This document shows positions 16,310 to 24,684 of a stretch of DNA of 64,000 nt, piece by piece. Numbering within the stretch: position 1 is the first letter of the stretch; each line of letters starts with the position of its first letter. Made by a program: the position numbers and the translations under genes. The stretch is taken from assembly GCF_046297895.1 (NCBI RefSeq), contig NZ_JBKBHC010000002.1:62001-126000 (forward strand). The letters are read 5' to 3'. This DNA comes from Ferrovibrio sp046297895 (GTDB lineage Bacteria; Pseudomonadota; Alphaproteobacteria; Ferrovibrionales; Ferrovibrionaceae). Under the pieces are notes generated by a model that saw only the letters and a list, made by a program, of their open reading frames with translations, did not search any database and had not been told where the DNA came from.

Positions 16310-18037
16310 TTACTGGGCGGCGTCTTCGTCCTTCTTCTTGCGCATGGCGGCACCCAGGATGTCGCCGAGCGAGGCGCCCGAGTCGGTGGAGCCGTACTGC
16401 TCCATCGCCTTGCGGTCCTCTTCCATTTCCAGCGCCTTGACCGACAGGGTCAGCTTGCGGGCCTTGCCGTCGATGGTGACGATCTTGGCATCCAGCTTGT
16501 CGCCGACCGAGAAGCGGTCTGGACGCTGCTCGTCGCGGTCGCGGCTCAGTTCGGCCTTGCGGATATAGCCCTGCACGCCGTCGCCGACGGTGACGGTGAT
16601 ACCGCGCGGATCAACGGCCGCCACGGTGCAGGTGACCACGCCGCCCTTCTTCAGGTCGCCAAGCGACTGGAAGGGATCGTTGCCAAGCTGCTTGATGCCG
16701 AGCGAGATGCGCTCCTTCTCGACGTCGATGTCGAGAACCTGCGCCTTCACCACCTGGCTCTTCTGGTATTCGCCGATGACCTGCTCGCCCGGCTTGTTCC
16801 AGTCGAGATCCGACAGGTGCACCATGCCGTCGACACCGCCATCGAGACCGATGAACAGGCCGAATTCGGTGATGTTCTTGATCTCGCCCTCGATGGTCGA
16901 ACCGACCGGATGCTTCTCGGCGAAGGCATCCCACGGATTCGACATGCACTGCTTCAGGCCCAGGCTGATGCGGCGCTTGGCCGGATCGACCTCGAGCACC
17001 ATCACTTCGACTTCCTGCGAGGTCGAGACGATCTTGCCCGGATGGACGTTCTTCTTGGTCCAGCTCATCTCGGAGACGTGCACCAGACCCTCGACGCCCG
17101 GCTCCAGCTCCACGAAGGCGCCGTAGTCGGTGATGTTGGTGACGCGGCCCATGAAGCGCGCGGTGACCGGGTACTTGGACTTCACGCCCTCCCACGGATC
17201 GGCCTCGAGCTGCTTCATGCCGAGGCTGATGCGCTGGGTTTCCGGGTTCACGCGGATGACCTGCACCTTCACGGTCTGGCCGATGGAGAGAACCTCCGAG
17301 GGATGGTTCACGCGGCGCCAGGCGATATCGGTGACGTGCAGCAGGCCGTCGACGCCGCCCAGGTCAACGAACGCACCGTAATCGGTGATGTTCTTGACCA
17401 CGCCGTCGAGGATCTGGCCTTCCTTGAGGTTGGAGACCAGCTCGCTGCGGGCTTCGGCGCGGCTTTCCTCCAGCACGGCGCGGCGCGACACGACGATGTT
17501 GCCGCGGCGGCGATCCATCTTGAGGATCTGGAACGGGGTGGGCTGGCCCATGAGCGGGCCGATATCGCGCACCGGGCGCACATCGACCTGGCTGCCCGGC
17601 AGGAAGGCGACGGCACCCGACAGGTCGACGGTGAAACCGCCCTTGACCTTGCCGAAGATCACGCCTTCGACGCGCTGGTTGGCGTTGAAGCTCTGCTCCA
17701 GCTTCTCCCAGGCTTCTTCGCGGCGGGCCTTGTCGCGGCTGATCACCGCTTCGCCCATGGCATTCTCGATCCGGTCGAGGAACACCTCGACCACGTCGCC
17801 GATCTTGATCTCGGCGGAACGGCCCGGACCGGCAAATTCCTTCAGAGGGACGCGGCCCTCGCACTTCAGGCCCACATCGATGAGGGCGAAATCGTTTTCG
17901 ACGCCGACAACGATGCCCTTGACCACCGAGCCTTCCATCGCAGACGAGCTGGTGAAGGACTCTTCGAGCAGGGTCGCAAAATTCTCGTTATCCGCGGAAT
18001 AGGTTTCCGCAGCCTGAGCTGCACTACGCTTAGCCAT
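16310..18037 (-). CDS. rpsA: 30S ribosomal protein S1
   Basis: 575 aa with six S1 (OB-fold) repeats: two divergent N-terminal ones that bind the ribosome (about 30-100 and 115-185) and four closely related ones (about 200-535) with the repeated signature DYGAFVDLGG...GLLHVTDIAW...RISLGMKQ. It binds mRNA leaders on the 30S subunit and helps start translation. A strong RBS (TAGGAG) precedes ATG 18037. It follows cmk, the usual alphaproteobacterial order, and ends at a strong terminator. The C-terminal end is Lys/Asp-rich. Confidence 0.97.
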   Translation of the reverse strand: MAKRSAAQAAETYSADNENFATLLEESFTSSSAMEGSVVKGIVVGVENDFALIDVGLKCEGRVPLKEFAGPGRSAEIKIGDVVEVFLDRIENAMGEAVISRDKARREEAWEKLEQSFNANQRVEGVIFGKVKGGFTVDLSGAVAFLPGSQVDVRPVRDIGPLMGQPTPFQILKMDRRRGNIVVSRRAVLEESRAEARSELVSNLKEGQILDGVVKNITDYGAFVDLGGVDGLLHVTDIAWRRVNHPSEVLSIGQTVKVQVIRVNPETQRISLGMKQLEADPWEGVKSKYPVTARFMGRVTNITDYGAFVELEPGVEGLVHVSEMSWTKKNVHPGKIVSTSQEVEVMVLEVDPAKRRISLGLKQCMSNPWDAFAEKHPVGSTIEGEIKNITEFGLFIGLDGGVDGMVHLSDLDWNKPGEQVIGEYQKSQVVKAQVLDIDVEKERISLGIKQLGNDPFQSLGDLKKGGVVTCTVAAVDPRGITVTVGDGVQGYIRKAELSRDRDEQRPDRFSVGDKLDAKIVTIDGKARKLTLSVKALEMEEDRKAMEQYGSTDSGASLGDILGAAMRKKKDEDAAQ

Positions 18038-18170
18038 ATTTTCTCCTAGACGCCCCTGTATGTTGGGCCTGCCGGGGTGCTGATCAAAAAGGCACCGCCG
18101 CGGGGCAAGCAGGCATCCGGCGCCGACGCAAGCGAACCGGGTGGGTTGAGTGGGCCGCCTGAAGCGGGCG

Positions 18171-18851
18171 TCAGCGCTTCAGGATTGCCGCGACGGCCTC
18201 GGCAGCCGCAGCAACGGCGGCTTCTATAGCCAAATCCGAGGTGTCCAGCAAGTGGGCATCGGCGGCGGGCTTGAGTGGCGCGGCGGCACGGGCCTGATCC
18301 TGGGCGTCGCGCTGGCGCAGATCGGCCAGCACCCGCTCAAAACTGACATTTTCGCCCTTATCCACCAATTCCCTGTAGCGCCGCTCGGCCCGCACCTCGT
18401 CGCGGGCGGTGACGAACAGCTTCACGGGGGCATCCGGGCAGACCACGGTGCCGATATCGCGGCCATCCAGTACGGCGCCGGCCTTACCATGGGGCGGCTG
18501 GTGGGCGAAACGGCGCTGGAATTCCAGCAGGGCGGCACGCACACCGGGGATGGCCGCCACCTTCGAGGCCGCCAGCCCGACCACCTCGCTGCGCAGTTCC
18601 GGGGCGGCGCGATCCGATTCATCCAGCGATTCCGCAGCCTTGGTGGCAATCACCGGATCGGCCGGATCGCCGCCCTGGCGCAGCACTTTCGCCCCCACGG
18701 CGCGATAGAGGGCACCGGTATCGAGATAAGCGTAGCCGAACCGCTCGGCCAGCCGGCGCGCCAGGGTGCCCTTGCCGGCGGCAACCGGGCCATCCACGGC
18801 AATGACGACCGATTTCAAGGAACCCGGGTTGCGCGGCGTTTTTTCAGGCAT
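18171..18851 (-). CDS. cmk: Cytidylate (CMP/dCMP) kinase
   Basis: 226 aa. P-loop DGPVAAGKGT near the N-terminus, then YLDTGALYRAVG and the conserved LDGRDIGTVVCPDA of the CMP-binding site, and the REL...R region of the lid. It phosphorylates CMP and dCMP with ATP in the cytosol. Two in-frame ATGs exist (18857 and 18851); the AGAGG element fits the second better in spacing. It is directly upstream of rpsA. The aroA gene that often comes first in this operon is absent here. Confidence 0.95.
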   Translation of the reverse strand: MPEKTPRNPGSLKSVVIAVDGPVAAGKGTLARRLAERFGYAYLDTGALYRAVGAKVLRQGGDPADPVIATKAAESLDESDRAAPELRSEVVGLAASKVAAIPGVRAALLEFQRRFAHQPPHGKAGAVLDGRDIGTVVCPDAPVKLFVTARDEVRAERRYRELVDKGENVSFERVLADLRQRDAQDQARAAAPLKPAADAHLLDTSDLAIEAAVAAAAEAVAAILKR

Positions 18852-18960
18852 GTTCATGCCTCTTGGTAAACTGCCCGCGCCGCGTGAAACAAGGGTCGCC
18901 CGGACAATTCTGGCAGCCGTCGGCTGCGCGTTCAGAACAACAAGGCAACAGGAAATCGGG

Positions 18961-19674
18961 CTATTCCCAGCGCTTCAGGATGGCCGCCAGCGTGCCGTCG
19001 CGCCGCATGGCGGCCAGCGCCCCGGCCAGCCGTTCGGCGCGATCGGGCCTGGTTCTCGGCACGGCGATGTAGCGCGGCACCTCAGCCAGCGGCGGAGCGA
19101 GCACATGCAGCCGCACGCCCTCGCGCCGGGCGAAGAATGTAAGCGTCTCGCGGTCGCCGACGATCAGATCGACGCGACGCGCGGCGAGCATGCGCACGAG
19201 CTGGCTGTTATCGCCGGCGGCGGCCTCCTTCGTCAGGCCGAGGGCGGTGTCGAACGCCTCGCCATAGGTGTAGCCACGGATCGTGCCGATGCGATAACCG
19301 CGCAGGTCGGACAATTCGTTCCAGCGCAGGTCGCTGTCTGGCCGTCCCGCGAAGACGGTCTGACCCGTACGAAAAGGCCCGACCATGAAATATTTCTCGA
19401 AGCGGTCGGGCCGACCGACGAACTGGAAGGCGGCATCCACCTCGCCGCGTTCAAGCAGATCCTGCACCCGCACCCAGGGCTGGGGATCGATCTGGGGCAC
19501 GGCGCCGGCGCGCCGCACCAGCGCATCGATGATCTCGGCATCCAGGCCGGCCACGCGTCCCTGTTCGATGAAATTGTAGGGCGGGAAATTCTCATCGCAG
19601 GCAATGCGCCAAACCTGCGCTGCCGCCGGGCTGGCCAGAAGCAGCGCGATCAGAATCAGCACAAGCCTGCGCAT
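18961..19674 (-). CDS. Orphan family-3 solute-binding protein
   Basis: 237 aa. Signal peptide MRRLVLILIALLLASPAAAQ; the mature part begins WRIACDENFPPYNFIEQGRVAGLDAEII, the classic start of polar amino acid ABC-transporter binding proteins. The two-lobe pattern continues to KRWE at the end. No permease or ATPase gene is adjacent, so it is either served by a transporter elsewhere or acts as a periplasmic sensor or orphan binder. The flanks are cmk (same strand, 100 bp away) and a divergent DMT transporter. Confidence 0.87.
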   Translation of the reverse strand: MRRLVLILIALLLASPAAAQVWRIACDENFPPYNFIEQGRVAGLDAEIIDALVRRAGAVPQIDPQPWVRVQDLLERGEVDAAFQFVGRPDRFEKYFMVGPFRTGQTVFAGRPDSDLRWNELSDLRGYRIGTIRGYTYGEAFDTALGLTKEAAAGDNSQLVRMLAARRVDLIVGDRETLTFFARREGVRLHVLAPPLAEVPRYIAVPRTRPDRAERLAGALAAMRRDGTLAAILKRWE

Positions 19675-19824
19675 CGAGACATCGCGTTCCGCGTGATGGA
19701 GACGACACTTCACCCGGTTGCGGTGCAGCATGCAAGTAAATCCTGCACGCGACGAAATGTTTTCAAGCCGATACGGAGCGCTTCTCATTTGCCAGCGTAT
19801 CGGTGTCCGGCTACGCCTGTGCCC

Positions 19825-20736
19825 ATGGAGTGGGCATGGATACCGATCACGATCTGGGCCGCTTTCTGCCAGACCATCCGCACCGGCCTGCAGAAGCAGC
19901 TGAAAGGCCGCCTGAGCACCAATGGGGCCAGCTTCACCCGTTTCGCCTACGGCCTGCCGCTGGCTGCCGCCTATCTGGGCGCCACTATCTGGGCCACCGG
20001 CAAGGCCATGCCGGCAGGCCATGCCGAATTCTATCTATGGACCACGCTTGGCGCCGTGGCGCAGATCCTGGCCACCAACCTGCTGATCCTGGCGCTGACC
20101 ATGCGCAATTTCGTGGTGGCTACCGCCTATTCCAAGACCGAGGCCCTGCAGGCGGCCGCCTTCGGCATGCTGATTCTGGCCGAGCCGGTATCTCCGGGCG
20201 GCGTGGCCGCCATCGTGATCGGTACGCTGGGCGTGCTGCTGATCTCGCTGAAGGGCAGCGACAACCCGACAAGGGCCTTCCTGCTGGGCTGGACCGAACG
20301 TTCGGCGCTGATCGGCATCGGCTCGGGCGCGCTATTCGCTGTCTCGGCCATCGGCTTCCGCGCCGCCTCGCTGTCGCTGGGCGAAGACTTCCTGCCGCTG
20401 GCCGCGGCAACAACCCTGGTGCATGCCATCCTGCTGCAGATCGCATTGATGATGGGCTACCTCGCCTGGCGCGAGCCGGGCGAACTGCGCCGCGTGGCGC
20501 AGGCCTGGCGGCCGGGCCTGATCGTAGGCATGGCCTCGGCTGCCGGCTCGGCCGGATGGTTCACCGCCATGGCCCTGCAGGTGGCGGCCTATGTGCGCAT
20601 GCTGGGCATGACCGAAATGGTCTTCACCTTCCTGATGTCGTATCTGGTGTTCCGCGAACGGCCGACGCGCAGCGAGATCCTTGGCGTGATCGTCCTGCTG
20701 GCAGGCATCCTGCTCGGCCTCGCCGTGCGGAAATGA
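19825..20736 (+). CDS. DMT-superfamily (EamA) transporter
   Basis: About 303 aa from ATG 19825. It has about ten hydrophobic helices in two EamA halves (roughly 1-140 and 150-303); the second ends with the typical TEMVFTFLMSYLVFRERPTRSEILGVIVLLAGILL. It probably exports a small metabolite across the inner membrane; the substrate is unknown. It is divergent from the solute-binding protein gene and ends at a hairpin shared with the convergent purine permease. Confidence 0.88.
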   Translation: MEWAWIPITIWAAFCQTIRTGLQKQLKGRLSTNGASFTRFAYGLPLAAAYLGATIWATGKAMPAGHAEFYLWTTLGAVAQILATNLLILALTMRNFVVATAYSKTEALQAAAFGMLILAEPVSPGGVAAIVIGTLGVLLISLKGSDNPTRAFLLGWTERSALIGIGSGALFAVSAIGFRAASLSLGEDFLPLAAATTLVHAILLQIALMMGYLAWREPGELRRVAQAWRPGLIVGMASAAGSAGWFTAMALQVAAYVRMLGMTEMVFTFLMSYLVFRERPTRSEILGVIVLLAGILLGLAVRK

Positions 20737-20767
20737 AAACGGGCGGCAGGTTGCCCCGCCGCCCGTT
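20729..20767 (-). terminator. Terminator between convergent transporter genes
   Basis: Arms AACGGGCGGC (20738-20747) and GCCGCCCGTT (20758-20767) with a 10-nt loop. On the minus strand the stem is followed by TTTCATTTCC, so it best serves the purine permease gene; the DMT gene stop lies in the tail. Confidence 0.75.
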
Positions 20768-20790
20768 GACCGGATTCAAGACTGGCGTCG

Positions 20791-22080
20791 TTACGCCACG
20801 ATGAACTTGATCAGGAAGACCAGGGAAACGACCGCCATCACCGGATGGACGTCCTTGACGCGGCCGGTGCAGGCCTTCAGCACGACATAGGTGATGAAAC
20901 CCAGACCGATGCCGGTGGCGATCGAGAAGGTGAAGGGCATCATCACCGCGGTAACCACGCCCGGCAGATATTCGGTGATGTCCTCCCAGTCGATGCGGGC
21001 GAGGCTGCTGGCCATCACGCAGGCCACGAAGATCAGGGCCGGCGCGGTGGCATAGACGGGGATCGAGCCGGCGAGCGGCGCGAAAAACAAGGCCAGCAGG
21101 AACAGGATCGCCACCACCACGGCGGTGAGCCCGGTGCGGCCGCCGACGCGAATGCCGGCCGCCGACTCGATATAGCTGGTGGTGGTGGAGGTGCCGAGCG
21201 CCGCGCCGGCGATGGTTGCCGTGGAATCGGCGACCAGCGCACGGCCCAGACGCTTGAGCTTGCCCTCCGAGTCCATCAGGCCGGCGCGCGGCGCGACCGC
21301 CACCAGCGTGCCGGCGGTGTCGAACAGGTCGACCATCAGGAAGGCGAAGACGATGGTGAGCAGGCCGAGCGACAGCGCGCCACCAACATCCATCTGCAGG
21401 AAGGTGGGAGCAAGACTGGGCGGCGCCGAGACGATGCCGCCGAAGGGCGACAGGCCCAGCGCGATGCCAAGCACGGTGACGCCCAGGATCGAGATCATGA
21501 TCGCACCCGGCACCTTGCGGTAATCGAGAACGGCGATGATGAAGAACCCGAGGATCGCCATGCCGACCGCCGGGCTCATCAGCTTGCCCAGCCCGACCAG
21601 GGTGGCGGCGTGATCGACGACGATGCCGGCGTTCTTCAGGCCGATCAGCCCGAGGAAGAGGCCGATGCCGGCGCCGATGGCATATTTCTGCGACATCGGG
21701 ATCGAGTTGATGATCTTTTCGCGCACCGGCAGCAGGGACAGGATCAGGAACAGGATGCCCGACACGAAGACCGCGCCGAGCGCGACCTGCCAGGTATGGC
21801 CCATGCCCAGCACCACGCCATAGGTGAAATAGGCGTTCAGCCCCATGCCGGGAGCCAGCGCGACCGGATAATTCGCGTACAGGCCCATGATCGCTGTGCC
21901 GATCGCCGCCGCCAGGCAGGTGGCGACAAAGGCCGCACCCTTGTCTATGCCGGCATCGCCCAGGATCGCCGGATTGACGAAGATGATATAGGCCATGGTA
22001 AGGAAGGTGGTGACGCCGGCCAGCACCTCGGTGCGGACGGTGGTGCCGTTTTCGGCAAGCTTGAAATACCGATCAAGCAT
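20791..22080 (-). CDS. NCS2-family purine (adenine/guanine/hypoxanthine) permease, AzgA-like
   Basis: 429 aa from ATG 22080, chosen because GAGGGGG lies about 9 bp upstream. The N-terminus MLDRYFKLAENGTTVRTEVLAGVTTFLTMAYI and the PAILGDAGID and APGMGLNAYFTY motifs mark the AzgA-like branch of NCS2 (14 segments, proton symport). MVDLFDTAGTLVAVA and GTSTTTSYIESAAGI carry the substrate-site residues of this group. It imports purine bases through the inner membrane. It is divergent from the SLC13 gene across 130 bp. Confidence 0.93.
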   Translation of the reverse strand: MLDRYFKLAENGTTVRTEVLAGVTTFLTMAYIIFVNPAILGDAGIDKGAAFVATCLAAAIGTAIMGLYANYPVALAPGMGLNAYFTYGVVLGMGHTWQVALGAVFVSGILFLILSLLPVREKIINSIPMSQKYAIGAGIGLFLGLIGLKNAGIVVDHAATLVGLGKLMSPAVGMAILGFFIIAVLDYRKVPGAIMISILGVTVLGIALGLSPFGGIVSAPPSLAPTFLQMDVGGALSLGLLTIVFAFLMVDLFDTAGTLVAVAPRAGLMDSEGKLKRLGRALVADSTATIAGAALGTSTTTSYIESAAGIRVGGRTGLTAVVVAILFLLALFFAPLAGSIPVYATAPALIFVACVMASSLARIDWEDITEYLPGVVTAVMMPFTFSIATGIGLGFITYVVLKACTGRVKDVHPVMAVVSLVFLIKFIVA

Positions 22081-22210
22081 TTGTGTGATCCCCCTCGTCG
22101 TCGCCCGGCCGCCCATGCCCCCCGGCATGCCGTTGCGGTCGAGTCGCTGCATTCGACTTTAGTATGAAACTTTCTTCCGGCCTACCCGTTCGTTAACAAC
22201 AGACCGACCG

Positions 22211-23986
22211 ATGACCCTTCCCCAGATCGAAATACTGGCCCTGCTTGCGGTGACCCTGGCGCTGTTCGTCTGGGGGCGCTGGCGGCACGACGTGGTGGCG
22301 CTGGCCGTGCTGTTCATCGCGGTGGCCGTCGGCCTGGTGAAACCGGAATCGGCCTTCGCCGGTTTTGGCCACCCGGCCGTGATCACGGTGGCATCCGCGC
22401 TGGTGATCAGCCGGGCCATTGCCGGCACCGGCGTGCTGGATGCCGCCGCCACCTGGCTGGCTGGCAGGGCGCGGAATCCGACCCTGCTGCTGCTCCTGCT
22501 TTGCCTGCCGGCGGCCTTCGCCTCGGCGGTGATGAACAACGTGGCGGCGCTGGCGCTGATCATGCCGGCCGCGATCGCCGCCTGCCAGGCCGCCGGGCGC
22601 TCGCCCAGCCTGGCGCTGATGCCGCTGTCCTATGCCACCGTGCTGGGCGGCGTGATCACGCTGATCGGCACGCCGCCGAACGTGATCGTCTCTGGCGTGC
22701 GCGCCGACAAGCTGGGGGAAGGTTTCGGCCTGCTGGATTTCGCGCCCATCGGCATTCCCGTCACCCTGGCCGGCGTGGCTTTCATCGCGCTGGTCGGCTG
22801 GCGCATCGTGCCGCAGCGCGTGGCGGCCGGCCGCGACGATCATGGCGGCGTGCAGGAATACCTGCTGGAAGCCACGGTGGAGAAGGATTCCACCCTGATC
22901 GGCAAGCTGCTCGGCGACGTGTTCGGCATGGTGGAAGAATACGATGCCGCCCTGCTCGGCCTGAAGCGCGGGAGCGTGCAGATACCCGGCGCCGCGCAAT
23001 GGACGCCGGTACGCGAAGGCGATGCATTGCTGATCGAGGCCGCACCCGAGAAAGCCGGTGCGATGCTGAAGCCATTGGGCCTGGCGCTGGTCAAGCCCGG
23101 CAAGGATGTACAGCCCGAAAACAAAGCCAGCGACCTGCATATCGCAGAGGCGGTGGTGCGGCCTTATGGCAGCATCATCGACCTGACGCCCGCCGAGTTG
23201 CGTCTGCGCCAGCGCCATGCCGTGAACCTGCTGGGGGTGGCGCGCGAGGGCAGCAGCCGGTTCGGCGGACTGAAGGACTGGCGTTTCCATGCCGGCGACG
23301 TGCTGCTGCTGCAGGGCGAGGCCGACCGCGTGAACGAGGCCATCGGCGCGCTGGGCCTGCTGCCGCTGGCGCAGCGCGACCTGCCCCTGCGCCGGCCGGG
23401 CAATCTGTTGCTGACGCTCGGCATTCCTCTGGCCGGTCTGCTGGCGCTGATCCTCGAACTGGCGCCGGCCGCAATCTGCCTCGGCGCCGCGGCAACCCTG
23501 CTGCTGGTCACCAGGCGCCTGAACCTGCGCGAGGCCTATCAGTCGGTGGATGCGTCGGTGCTGGTGATGCTGGCGGCCCTGATGCCGGTGGGCGATGCCT
23601 TCGACAGCACCGGCACGACCGGCCTGCTGGCGAAGCTGCTGGTCGATCTGTCGGGCGAGATCGCACCGATCTGGCTGCTCGGCCTGACGTTGCTGCTGAC
23701 CATGTGGGTATCCGACATGGTCAACAATGCCGCCACCGCCCTGCTGATGGCGCCGCTGAGCATCGACATCGCCAGACAGATCGACGTGAATCCCGACGCC
23801 TTCCTGATGGCGGTGGTGGTCGGCGCGTCCTGCGCCTTCCTTTCCCCCATCGGGCACCAGAACAACCTGCTGGTGATGGGGCCGGGCGGCTATCGGTTCG
23901 GCGATTACTGGCGGCTCGGTCTGCCGCTGCAGGTGGTGGTGTTCGTCACCAGCATGCTGGTGCTGCCGATCTTCTGGCCGCTCTAA
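22211..23986 (+). CDS. SLC13-family anion permease with two RCK_C domains
   Basis: 591 aa. There are hydrophobic helices in the N-terminal (1-200) and C-terminal (390-591) parts. Between them two soluble RCK_C/TrkA-C domains (about 215-300 and 310-390) are inserted, as in bacterial YbiR/SLC13 permeases of uncertain substrate (sulfate, dicarboxylates or similar). The paired motifs GTPPNVI (helix hairpin, first half) and SPIGHQNN (second half) match the two substrate-binding hairpins of the superfamily. Its stop overlaps the stop of trxC on the other strand. Confidence 0.88.
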   Translation: MTLPQIEILALLAVTLALFVWGRWRHDVVALAVLFIAVAVGLVKPESAFAGFGHPAVITVASALVISRAIAGTGVLDAAATWLAGRARNPTLLLLLLCLPAAFASAVMNNVAALALIMPAAIAACQAAGRSPSLALMPLSYATVLGGVITLIGTPPNVIVSGVRADKLGEGFGLLDFAPIGIPVTLAGVAFIALVGWRIVPQRVAAGRDDHGGVQEYLLEATVEKDSTLIGKLLGDVFGMVEEYDAALLGLKRGSVQIPGAAQWTPVREGDALLIEAAPEKAGAMLKPLGLALVKPGKDVQPENKASDLHIAEAVVRPYGSIIDLTPAELRLRQRHAVNLLGVAREGSSRFGGLKDWRFHAGDVLLLQGEADRVNEAIGALGLLPLAQRDLPLRRPGNLLLTLGIPLAGLLALILELAPAAICLGAAATLLLVTRRLNLREAYQSVDASVLVMLAALMPVGDAFDSTGTTGLLAKLLVDLSGEIAPIWLLGLTLLLTMWVSDMVNNAATALLMAPLSIDIARQIDVNPDAFLMAVVVGASCAFLSPIGHQNNLLVMGPGGYRFGDYWRLGLPLQVVVFVTSMLVLPIFWPL

Positions 23987-24417
23987 ATATACTGCTCGAC
24001 CCAGCGTGTGAGCTGCGGCAGCGGCATGGCGCCGGCGATGCGCGCGATCTCGCGCCCGCCGCGAAACAGCGCCAGCGTGGGGATCGAGCGGATGTTGTAA
24101 CGTGCCGCCAAGCCCTGCTCGGCTTCGGTATCCAGCTTGCCCACACGCAGGCGCGGCTCGAAGGCGGCGGCGGCCTCGTCGATCACCGGCGCCATCATGC
24201 GGCAGGGCCCGCACCAGGCCGCCCAGAAATCCACCAGCAGCGGCAGGTCGGCCGAACCGGCATGGCGCTCGAAATTCGCCGCGGTGAGCGCGAGCGGCCG
24301 GCCGGCAAACAGCGGCTGGCTACATTTGCCGCATTTGCCATGGTCGGTCAGGCGCTCTGCCGCCAACCGATTGACGGTATTGCAGTGCGGACAGGGAATA
24401 AGGACCTGATTCGACAT
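23983..24417 (-). CDS. trxC: Thioredoxin 2 (zinc-finger thioredoxin)
   Basis: 144 aa; RBS GAGGA before ATG 24417. Residues 1-40 hold a zinc site from CPHC and CGKC, the feature that separates TrxC from TrxA. The thioredoxin fold follows with the active site WAAWCGPCRMMAP (about 68-80) and the cis-Pro in RSIPTLALF. It reduces protein disulfides in the cytosol and is usually linked to oxidative stress. The stop codon overlaps that of the SLC13 gene (CTAA shared by both strands). Confidence 0.95.
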   Translation of the reverse strand: MSNQVLIPCPHCNTVNRLAAERLTDHGKCGKCSQPLFAGRPLALTAANFERHAGSADLPLLVDFWAAWCGPCRMMAPVIDEAAAAFEPRLRVGKLDTEAEQGLAARYNIRSIPTLALFRGGREIARIAGAMPLPQLTRWVEQYI

Positions 24418-24684
24418 ACGGAAATCCTCGGCTGGGGACCCGGCGCGCCGCCGGCGGCTTTTCCTGTATGTGTTAGCAGATCCTAAAATAACAAGAGGTG
24501 CGGCATCGTGGGCCAAATCATCCCTATCGCTGGCACCGGGCTTGTGGAATCCTCTCTGCCAGAGGGTTGAGTGCCGCGTTCCCGAGGACCGGCAGCAGAA
24601 CCGGTCCCATCACAGTCGCAGCCGCCAGACTTGGCGCGTCATCGCACGCCGCCAGTCAATTCGGAGCCAGACAGGGAGACCGTC

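Noticed and set aside
16241..18049. A ~600-codon open frame antisense to rpsA
   Set aside because: rpsA on the other strand is unmistakable; the antisense frame runs through the rpsA terminator and has no RBS or domain.
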